Below are positions 1 to 5,049 of a DNA stretch of 5,049 bases, piece by piece (position 1 is the first letter of the stretch; each line of letters begins with the position of its first letter). Source of the DNA: Alistipes sp. (GTDB lineage: Bacteria; Bacteroidota; Bacteroidia; Bacteroidales; Rikenellaceae); contig JAFOYS010000251.1 in the NCBI GenBank assembly GCA_017391435.1, forward strand, positions 1 through 5,049. Direction: 5' to 3'. The notes below the pieces were generated by a model that ran no database searches, had not been told where the DNA came from, and saw nothing but the letters and a program-made list of their open reading frames with translations. A program made the translations under genes and the position numbers.

Positions 1-446
1 ATAAGTTTGTCGTACTCGTTTGGAATAGAGAGCTTTGACGCCTGCTGTGACAACTCGTCAATCTGTGCATAGATAGCTTTGCGCTCGGTCTGATCCTCAG
101 TCTTACGATAGAGCTCAAACTTCTCCTCAATCTGGTCAAGCAGAGGCTTTTCTGCCGCATAGTCGCTTGTACCAAACTTATCTGTACCCTTGAACATAAG
201 GTGCTCAAAGTAGTGTGCAAGACCTGTAGTCTCTGCTGGGTCATTCTTTGCACCTACACGCACAGAGATAATGGTCTGAATACGAGGCTGTTCCTTGTTT
301 ACAGACAGATAGACCTTAAGTCCATTGTCAAGTGTATAAATTCGGACATTCATCGGATCGTTCTTAACCCTCTGATAACTATACTCCGAACAAGATGACA
401 GAGCAAAAAGAACTACTGTCATCAAAATAAATCTAATACTCTTCAT
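1..446 (-). CDS. M16 family zinc peptidase lipoprotein, N-terminal part (cut by the window's left edge)
   Basis: The first 148 residues are visible. They begin with a lipoprotein signal peptide (MKSIRF, a hydrophobic core, then lipobox LSSC with Cys19 as the predicted lipidated residue), so the mature enzyme should be anchored in the envelope, facing the periplasm or the surface. Residues 33-75 match the start of an insulinase/M16 domain ([14 protein letters not shown], then [22 protein letters not shown]). The inverted zinc motif HxxEH is intact: His78 and His82 bind zinc and Glu81 is the catalytic base. The third zinc ligand, a Glu roughly 70-80 residues further on, lies outside the window. 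After HLMFKGT there is a charged, probably helical segment (about 98-148) where classical M16 enzymes go straight to the NAxT motif. The start is the ATG 2 nt after the stop of the DUF456 gene, and the signal peptide directly follows it, which supports that start. It is the last visible gene of the panC operon. Family members degrade peptides; the substrate here is unknown. Confidence 0.93.
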   Translation of the reverse strand, partial: MKSIRFILMTVVLFALSSCSEYSYQRVKNDPMNVRIYTLDNGLKVYLSVNKEQPRIQTIISVRVGAKNDPAETTGLAHYFEHLMFKGTDKFGTSDYAAEKPLLDQIEEKFELYRKTEDQTERKAIYAQIDELSQQASKLSIPNEYDKL

Positions 447-448
447 AT

Positions 449-961
449 CTAAAATAAGTTTGAAATCCAATTTCCTAAAGCTGGAAAGATCTGACCAAAG
501 ACCTTTAGAAGAACTGCAAAGCAGAAAATTATCTTAAAACCTGTACCGACAAGGAACGAAAGAAACGATCCGAGTCCTGACTTGATTGCACGACCAAAAT
601 CAGAACGGTCGGCAATAAGTTCGCCCACTATTGCACCAATAAATGGGCCGACAATCGCTCCGACAATACTTCCCAGTAGCATACCTACAATAAGACCCAC
701 TGTAGCACCTCGCTCACCAGCCTTACTGCCTCCCGACAACTTTGTAAAATAGGCCGGAAGGATAAAATCAAGAACTGTAACCACAACAGCCAGAACAAGA
801 TATATCCACACTGCTCGGGTAGGAATATGCGAAAAAGAACAGAAGTAACAGCACACCATTGCTCCATAGGCAAGAAATTGTCCCGGAAGCACCGGCACAA
901 CACAACCCACAATGCCGACTATGACAAGTAACACTGCCAATATGGAGAGCAGTATATCCAT
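449..961 (-). CDS. DUF456 family integral membrane protein
   Basis: This 170-residue protein is very hydrophobic, with helices at about 3-22, 27-42, 50-70, 86-117 and 131-156. The N-terminal [12 protein letters not shown] pattern and the glycine-rich middle followed by GELIADR are what I recognise as the DUF456 family, whose members are small bacterial inner-membrane proteins of unknown function. Glycine occurs at every fourth position from Gly85 to Gly113 (eight in a row), a glycine-zipper arrangement that favours tight helix packing or oligomerisation. The start codon overlaps the panD stop by one base (TAATG), which implies translational coupling, and the stop lies 2 nt before the M16 peptidase gene. 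Linkage to pantothenate genes gives no proven functional link; a transport or membrane-packing role would be a guess. The length is normal for the family and nothing appears truncated. Confidence 0.88.
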   Translation of the reverse strand: MDILLSILAVLLVIVGIVGCVVPVLPGQFLAYGAMVCCYFCSFSHIPTRAVWIYLVLAVVVTVLDFILPAYFTKLSGGSKAGERGATVGLIVGMLLGSIVGAIVGPFIGAIVGELIADRSDFGRAIKSGLGSFLSFLVGTGFKIIFCFAVLLKVFGQIFPALGNWISNLF

Positions 962-1314
962 TATTTCACAAGTTTATTTGTCGCTGTATCTGGGAAAATA
1001 ACCCACGGCTTAAAACTCTTAGCCTCTTCAAAATCCATAGAGGCGTAGGAGATAATAATCACCACATCACCCACAGAGGCCTTATGAGCAGCTGCTCCAT
1101 TGAGGCAAATCACGCCACTACCTGCGGCACCTGGAATGGCATAGGTCTCAAGACGCTCGCCATTTGTGACATTTACCACCTGAACCTTCTCGCCACAAAT
1201 AATATTAGCAGCCTCAAGTAGATTGCTGTCAATAGTAATGCTACCAACATAGTCTACATTTGCCTGTGTAACTGTTACGCGATGAATCTTGGATTTGAGT
1301 ACTTCAATGACCAT
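961..1314 (-). CDS. panD: Aspartate 1-decarboxylase proenzyme (PanD)
   Basis: PanD decarboxylates L-aspartate to beta-alanine, the amine half of pantothenate, in the cytoplasm. The protein has 117 residues, close to the usual 115-140. The self-cleavage site is visible as Gly24-Ser25 in YVGSITID: the family cleaves here to give a beta chain and an alpha chain whose Ser25 becomes the catalytic pyruvoyl group. The other residues known from the E. coli enzyme are at the same numbers: Lys9 and His11 in [11 protein letters not shown], Arg54, Thr57 and Tyr58 in GERLETY, and Asn72 in CLNGAAAHK. The start is the ATG 2 nt after the panC stop and places these residues exactly, so it is well supported. 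The stop shares one base with the start of the DUF456 gene. The product feeds directly into PanC, encoded just upstream. Many PanD enzymes need the maturation factor PanZ or mature on their own; no such factor is seen here. Confidence 0.98.
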   Translation of the reverse strand: MVIEVLKSKIHRVTVTQANVDYVGSITIDSNLLEAANIICGEKVQVVNVTNGERLETYAIPGAAGSGVICLNGAAAHKASVGDVVIIISYASMDFEEAKSFKPWVIFPDTATNKLVK

Positions 1315-1316
1315 CT

Positions 1317-2153
1317 TTATTTCAATTTTATATTGTCAATAAGGCGAATTTCGCCAGCCTGAACTGCAATGCAACCCTGAATACGCTCGCACTCATCCCA
1401 GCTCTTAACGCTCTGCATAGTAAGGGCATCCACAGCCTGGAAGTAGATAACCTTAAGCAACGGATTCTGATTTACCTGCTCCGTTACCCACGCAGTGAGA
1501 GCCTCAGGACTCAGCTCACCAACCTTGCCCACTGCCGCAGAGAGAACCTCGTAGATATGTGGTGCTGCAGCACGATGCTCGGCTGTAAGAAGCGTATTGC
1601 GAGAAGAGCGAGCAAGACCATCCGTGTCACGAATAATCGGACAATCGACAATCTCCACATCAATGCCTAACTGAGCAACCATTGCTCTTACGACAGCAAT
1701 CTGCTGAAAGTCCTTCTCTCCAAAGTATGCCTTTGTAGGCTCAACGATATTAAAGAGTCGGCTAACAACCTGCGCCACACCGTTAAAGTGGCCCGGACGA
1801 GTAGCACCCTCCATAACCTTATCAATCTGGCCGAAGTCAAAAACGCGAGTATCTGGCTCTGGATAGATCTGCTCAACACTTGGGAAGAGGACAAAATCAA
1901 CACCGGCAGCCTCCAACATAGCGGCATCAGCCTCTGGGGTGCGAGGATAGTGCTTAAGGTCGTTCTTATCGTTAAACTGTGTTGGATTTACAAATACCGA
2001 TACCACAACAGTATCACACTCGGTGCGAGCACGCTCAACAAGCGAAATATGGCCCTGGTGCAACGCTCCCATAGTAGGCACAAAGCCTATTGTCTTATCT
2101 CGAAGCGGAAGCAGTGCCTCACGCAACTCTGATACGGTAGAAAATGATCTCAT
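1317..2153 (-). CDS. panC: Pantothenate synthetase (pantoate--beta-alanine ligase, PanC)
   Basis: PanC is a cytoplasmic enzyme that activates pantoate with ATP to pantoyl adenylate and couples it to beta-alanine, giving pantothenate for coenzyme A synthesis. The 278 residues match the usual length of about 280. The N-terminal Rossmann nucleotidyltransferase half carries [15 protein letters not shown], with the HIGH-type histidines His32 and His35, followed by [11 protein letters not shown] (51-61), with the family's pantoate-binding Gln at 59. [15 protein letters not shown] (121-135) and YFGEKDFQQ (143-151) follow, and the KMSKS-like ATP loop is GLARSSRN (179-186). The C-terminal dimer/lid domain runs from about 187 to 278. 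The start is secure: an in-frame stop lies 15 nt upstream of this ATG, and a Bacteroidetes promoter sits just before it. It is the first gene of the left block and is followed 2 nt later by panD, so two steps of one pathway are co-expressed. Confidence 0.98.
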   Translation of the reverse strand: MRSFSTVSELREALLPLRDKTIGFVPTMGALHQGHISLVERARTECDTVVVSVFVNPTQFNDKNDLKHYPRTPEADAAMLEAAGVDFVLFPSVEQIYPEPDTRVFDFGQIDKVMEGATRPGHFNGVAQVVSRLFNIVEPTKAYFGEKDFQQIAVVRAMVAQLGIDVEIVDCPIIRDTDGLARSSRNTLLTAEHRAAAPHIYEVLSAAVGKVGELSPEALTAWVTEQVNQNPLLKVIYFQAVDALTMQSVKSWDECERIQGCIAVQAGEIRLIDNIKLK

Positions 2154-2174
2154 TATATATATGTATTAACGGCG

Positions 2175-2205
2175 CAAAGTTATAAAACTATTCAGAAAAG
2201 GCAAA
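2175..2205 (-). promoter_or_regulatory. Bacteroidetes-type promoter for the panC operon
   Basis: On the minus strand TTTG at 2205-2202 is followed, after exactly 19 nt, by TAACTTTG at 2182-2175. This fits the Bacteroidetes housekeeping sigma pattern of a -33 TTTG and a -7 TAnnTTTG separated by 19-21 nt. The expected transcription start is near 2170, which leaves a short A/T-rich leader of about 17 nt before the panC ATG, without a clear Shine-Dalgarno sequence, as is common in this phylum. The -33 box lies inside the last codons of the PH-like protein gene. No terminator hairpin is seen between the two genes, so readthrough from the upstream genes may add to expression. Confidence 0.72.
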
Positions 2206-2709
2206 GGTTTGTAGCAATAATTTTGGCTCTGTACAACCTATAACAACCTTTCGTCCATTTGATAGGCTAATAAGGTAGAGATTATCCATTGCTGTGGCAT
2301 ACATAGTAAAGGTTCCCAAGTGGCGATTTGTATAACTACCAAAGTAGCCATACAGACCCCCACACCCACCCATAGAGAGTGTCCACCTCATATCTTTAGA
2401 CTCAAGAGGTTTAATGCTCAAGATTGTAGAACGGAGTATTGTTATGCTGTCGTACCTACGCAGAACGGTTATCTGCGACTCTGAAATCTCAAGACGCTGT
2501 GGCGAGTATCCCTCGCAAAATATCATAATACCAACAAGCACGGGCAGTGCCACAACAAGACCTGCAACAGCCGCAGCGGTAGCACCATTAACGAGTAGGT
2601 ATACAAGCATACCGACTATCACCACTGCAACAGCATAATAGAGCAGAGTGATTGTCCAGACCGTCTTACTCCATACAAACGGAAGCGTATATACCCTCTC
2701 GCGAGCCAT
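2188..2709 (-). CDS. Two-helix membrane protein with a bacterial PH-like domain
   Basis: The 173-residue protein has a short N-terminal cytoplasmic segment (MARERVYTLPF), two transmembrane helices (about 16-40 and 44-65) joined by a short NGAT turn, and a soluble region from about 70 to the end. The soluble region reads as a small beta-rich domain: RLEISESQITVLRR, ITILRSTILSIKPLE, a Gly-rich stretch with GGCGGLYGYFGSY at 114-126, then GTFTMYATAMDNLYLISLSNGRKVVIGCTEPKLLLQTF ending in a helix. I associate this pattern with bacterial pleckstrin-homology-like domains of the bPH_5 type; that is from memory of the family, not a search. The domain is predicted to be cytoplasmic. The start overlaps the stop of the barrel gene by one base (TAATG), so it is probably translated by coupling. 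No enzyme motif is seen and its function is unknown. Its 3' end carries the -33 box of the panC promoter. Confidence 0.8.
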   Translation of the reverse strand: MARERVYTLPFVWSKTVWTITLLYYAVAVVIVGMLVYLLVNGATAAAVAGLVVALPVLVGIMIFCEGYSPQRLEISESQITVLRRYDSITILRSTILSIKPLESKDMRWTLSMGGCGGLYGYFGSYTNRHLGTFTMYATAMDNLYLISLSNGRKVVIGCTEPKLLLQTFAFSE

Positions 2710-4403
2710 TAGAACTGAACCTTAATACCTACAACTGCACCTGCACCAAGACGACGGTAGAGTGCCCAATCATAAATCTTTGCATTGGCAAGATTTCGAC
2801 CCTCAACATATACTGTACACTGCTTTGCCACAAACCAGTCAAAGGTAAGACCCAAGTCTACACAAGCGGGATACTTATAGCTCTTTAGACTCTCGCCCTC
2901 TGCAGCCTTTGTATCTACAAAACTCCAGTGTCTGCTACCGATAGCCTCTGCAGTAGCGCCAACAGCAAACTTGCGGTGAGTATATCTTATAGCAAGGTTA
3001 GCAATAAAGTTTGGTTTGCCAGACTCAAAATCTCCGTGATTGTCGTATATCATCCCCTTAAATCCTGCACTGAGAAGCAACGACGAAAGCGGCTTATACT
3101 CTACAGATGCGTTAAGTGAGAATACATTCTGAGCGTTTGGCGCTACATCAAAGCCGATATTATCAACATTCACCCAATAGAGCGCCTCGGAGATAAAGGC
3201 AGCATTTGCATAGAGTCTATAGCTAAACTTATTGTTAACAGTATGGCCCGTAAAGCCTGCGCGAAGATTATACACAGCCGTATTTGGCACTACACTATAC
3301 ACCTCTTCCCTAAGCAGAATATATGGGTTTACACCCTGCAGAGATTGGTACGAGTTATTCTCTATATGGCTATCAACCTCTACATATGGTACAAAGCCCC
3401 CCTTTTTACCGACATTGAAGCCTACATATAGATTTGGCAGAATACGGTGGAAAGTCTTGAGCTGTGAAACATTGTCGTTGACATACTTCAGCTCCGCCTT
3501 GATATCAAGCAGCGACTTTAGGTTGTACTCAAACATAACAGCACCGCTAATCTGAGTATTACTATAGCCCTTTGCATAGTGCAAACCATAGTAACCCTGG
3601 TAGTCAAATGTTGCATAGAGGCGAGATCTGCTACCGATATTACGACCCATTTTTAGCCCTGCAGAGGCATTGAACTGCTGAATCTTACGGTCAATATCTG
3701 CAAGTGGCAGCTGCTCGGACTTATCGTTATAGTAGTCCGCAGAGGCGTAGATGCCGAAATTGAGTTTGCTCATATCTGCAAACGAGTCTCCGAAGCTCAT
3801 TGTAAGGGCAATATCCTCATAGTTTATCTCGTCAACAGCATCCTCACTCTTATTCTGTGCATAGCGATGGAAGATATCAGACTGGTAGTACAAATCACCA
3901 TTAAAGGTATAGCGACCAACATACTTACCGCCATTGATTCCTATGCGATTTGTCATCTGCTGCGAGTTGCTCTGAAACTGCTCGCCAGAGATTGGGTTGC
4001 TTGTCTTGATATCAGAGTAGCTGCCGTGGTGATTTACATAGGCACTAAAGTATCCGACATCTGCGCGATTTGTAGAGGCATAGGCATCTACCTCACTTCT
4101 AAGCGGATAGCCCGCACCCGCCTTGATATAGAATGGGTACTGGCGCTTATACTCCCAGTAGGTAACCTTTGCCGGACGGAACTTCTCTGAAGCAAGTGCC
4201 GAAGCAAAAGACTTTGGGGCAATAGTATAATCTATCTCTGGGCGGATAGAGACTGTATCTACCCTATCCGGAGTCATATCCATCTTGCGAGCAGGTGGCA
4301 GCTTTGGCACATACTGCTTTGTAACCTCAACCTCTCGCTCTAACTGCGCCAATGCCGTAAAGGTCAGTAGCATTGCCGCTATTGTAAGTAATAATCTTCT
4401 CAT
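2709..4403 (-). CDS. Plug-less TonB-dependent-receptor-like outer-membrane beta-barrel protein
   Basis: The 564-residue protein starts with a signal peptide (MRRLLLTIAAMLLTFTALAQ, likely cut after Ala19). Residues 20-90 form a probably periplasmic segment rich in charge and Pro (EVEVTKQYVPKLPPARKMDM, then RPEIDYTIAP and TYWEYKR). From about 91 to the end, alternating hydrophobic/polar strands rich in Tyr, Gly and Asn alternate with loops, as in a porin or TonB-receptor barrel. The last stretch (537-564, NLANAKIYDWALYRRLG to the final IKVQF) resembles the closing strands of TonB-dependent receptors, and the terminal Phe fits the BAM recognition signal. A TonB-receptor plug of about 120-150 residues cannot fit before the barrel, and I see no TonB box. 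It is therefore probably a barrel derived from a TonB receptor, or a homologue that never had the plug. The gene starts inside the TPR gene's end (ATGA overlap) and runs into the PH-like gene. Automatic annotation as 'TonB-dependent receptor' would overstate the evidence. Ligand unknown. Confidence 0.85.
   Translation of the reverse strand: MRRLLLTIAAMLLTFTALAQLEREVEVTKQYVPKLPPARKMDMTPDRVDTVSIRPEIDYTIAPKSFASALASEKFRPAKVTYWEYKRQYPFYIKAGAGYPLRSEVDAYASTNRADVGYFSAYVNHHGSYSDIKTSNPISGEQFQSNSQQMTNRIGINGGKYVGRYTFNGDLYYQSDIFHRYAQNKSEDAVDEINYEDIALTMSFGDSFADMSKLNFGIYASADYYNDKSEQLPLADIDRKIQQFNASAGLKMGRNIGSRSRLYATFDYQGYYGLHYAKGYSNTQISGAVMFEYNLKSLLDIKAELKYVNDNVSQLKTFHRILPNLYVGFNVGKKGGFVPYVEVDSHIENNSYQSLQGVNPYILLREEVYSVVPNTAVYNLRAGFTGHTVNNKFSYRLYANAAFISEALYWVNVDNIGFDVAPNAQNVFSLNASVEYKPLSSLLLSAGFKGMIYDNHGDFESGKPNFIANLAIRYTHRKFAVGATAEAIGSRHWSFVDTKAAEGESLKSYKYPACVDLGLTFDWFVAKQCTVYVEGRNLANAKIYDWALYRRLGAGAVVGIKVQF
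3397..3407 (-). repeat. A5G6 homopolymer tract inside the barrel gene
   Basis: On the coding strand the run AAAAAGGGGGG encodes the middle of NVGKKGGFVPY in the barrel protein. It is the most conspicuous mononucleotide tract I noticed in the window and a possible site of polymerase slippage; a one-base change would put the rest of the barrel out of frame. The reading frame is intact here. A switching role is only a possibility, because a six-base G run is short for phase variation. Confidence 0.35.
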
Positions 4404-5049
4404 AGTTTCTCAATTCTCTGTTTTGCCTCCTCTACAACTCCATCGTCAGTTGGAGTATAACCGTCAATAATACTCTGATATGTTGCTCGTGCCTGGAAAG
4501 CATCCCCCTTAGCGGCATATATATCGCCAAGGATAATAAATGCACGACCAAGATAGTAACTGTGCTGGGTTTTGCTATCAGCAAGCTCGTACACAAGTTT
4601 TTCTGCCGTATCGTGCTCCGCTGCATCAAAGTGGTAGCGGATAATATGATATGCAGCCTCTGCGCCCACAGCATCGCTCTTATCTGCGCTCAAAGTACGA
4701 TATATCTGCAGCGCATCATCCCTACGACCCTGTGCCGTATAGACCTTAGCGCGACTATGGTGAGCCTTGCGAAGCACAGAGTTCTCAACATCCTTCAGCG
4801 TATCTACATCATCCGCCATTGCAAGCAGCTGATCATCACGACCATCGAGGATTGTCGTCTCTACATATCTCTTAGAGAGTTTACTGCGGAGCTCTGCATC
4901 CTCCGCATAGCCATACAGACGACGAAAAGCAGATGCCGACTCAGTATACATCTTATGCTCAAAAGTAACTTCGGCCAACTTCTCCAACACCGGCACAGTA
5001 TATCTACCCTTTGGACGATCAGAGAGAAGCTTCATTCGCTCTAAGGCCC
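4400..5049 (-). CDS. TPR-repeat protein, C-terminal part (cut by the window's right edge)
   Basis: The frame stays open to the window edge, with ALER before the first visible Met (5035), so that Met is probably internal and the gene begins outside. The 215 visible residues are almost all helical and contain about four TPR-like helix pairs: residues 18-48 (PVLEKLAEVTFEHKMYTESA onward), 91-121 (KVYTAQGRRDDALQIYRTLS), 129-157 (AYHIIRYHFDAAEHDTAEKL) and 164-198 (RAFIILGDIYAAKGDAFQAR, then ATYQSIIDGY). The small/large residue pattern of TPRs (Gly/Ala at position 8, Ala at 20) is clear in the second and fourth. The protein is probably a periplasmic or outer-membrane-associated scaffold, by analogy with other envelope TPR proteins of the phylum; the signal sequence that would prove it is not visible. 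The stop overlaps the barrel start (ATGA), which implies coupled translation and suggests the two proteins work together. The exact binding partner is unknown. Confidence 0.88.
   Translation of the reverse strand, partial: ALERMKLLSDRPKGRYTVPVLEKLAEVTFEHKMYTESASAFRRLYGYAEDAELRSKLSKRYVETTILDGRDDQLLAMADDVDTLKDVENSVLRKAHHSRAKVYTAQGRRDDALQIYRTLSADKSDAVGAEAAYHIIRYHFDAAEHDTAEKLVYELADSKTQHSYYLGRAFIILGDIYAAKGDAFQARATYQSIIDGYTPTDDGVVEEAKQRIEKL

Noticed and set aside
173..180. TAAGTTTG on the minus strand, a -7-like box inside the M16 gene
   Set aside because: The nearest TTTG upstream is 25 nt away rather than 19-21, and the site is well inside the coding region with no start codon that would make sense.
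685..912. A second minus-strand open frame of 75 codons inside the DUF456 gene
   Set aside because: It is an alternative frame of the DUF456 gene, which has the family motifs and the coupled start.
1788..2132. A 114-codon open frame on the plus strand opposite panC
   Set aside because: panC is certain from its motifs over the same bases, and the plus-strand translation shows no domain.
2154..2187. A terminator or riboswitch in the gap before panC
   Set aside because: The 34-bp gap is too short and shows no hairpin with a T-run; it is explained by the -7 box and a short leader.
3232..4190. Several open frames of about 60-107 codons on the plus strand opposite the barrel gene
   Set aside because: They lack plausible composition and motifs and are mirror frames of a well-supported gene.
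4400..5035. Treating the Met at 5035 as the true start of the TPR protein
   Set aside because: The same frame stays open through the last complete codons (ALER) to the window edge and no signal peptide follows the Met, so the gene most likely begins beyond the window.
4562..5044. A 160-codon open frame on the plus strand opposite the TPR gene
   Set aside because: It lies wholly antisense to a convincing TPR coding region, its translation is rich in Cys, Ile and Arg without any recognisable domain, and it has no promoter-like sequence that I can see.

Overview
The window looks like chromosomal DNA of a Bacteroidota bacterium, most likely order Bacteroidales. Three things point there. The one clear promoter has the Bacteroidetes-type -33 TTTG / -7 TAnnTTTG architecture. 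Start codons are preceded by A/T-rich leaders without strong Shine-Dalgarno sequences. The gene families (TonB-receptor-like barrel with a TPR partner, M16 lipoprotein peptidase, panC-panD-DUF456) are typical of that group. A Rikenellaceae/Alistipes-like source is possible but is only an impression.

All seven genes lie on the minus strand, so transcription runs from the right edge to the left edge, and coding density is almost complete. Right block (5049 to 2188): the C-terminal part of a TPR-repeat protein (cut by the window edge), a 564-residue outer-membrane beta-barrel that resembles the barrel half of a TonB-dependent receptor but has no room for a plug domain, and a 173-residue inner-membrane protein with two helices and a bacterial PH-like domain. 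The first two genes overlap by four bases (ATGA) and the next two by one base (TAATG), so the three are probably translated as a coupled unit.

Left block (2153 to 1): panC (pantothenate synthetase), panD (aspartate decarboxylase proenzyme), a DUF456 membrane protein with a regular glycine zipper, and the N-terminal part of an M16 zinc peptidase lipoprotein (cut by the window edge). Junctions are 2-nt gaps or 1-nt overlaps. PanD makes beta-alanine from aspartate, and PanC joins it to pantoate to make pantothenate for coenzyme A; panB and panE are not in the window. A promoter for this block lies in the short gap before panC, with its -33 box inside the last codons of the PH-like gene.

There is no RNA gene, mobile element, CRISPR array or defence system that I can support. 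The only non-coding stretch is the 34-bp gap before panC. The least understood part is the TPR / plug-less barrel / PH-like trio, which looks like a conserved envelope module of unknown function.
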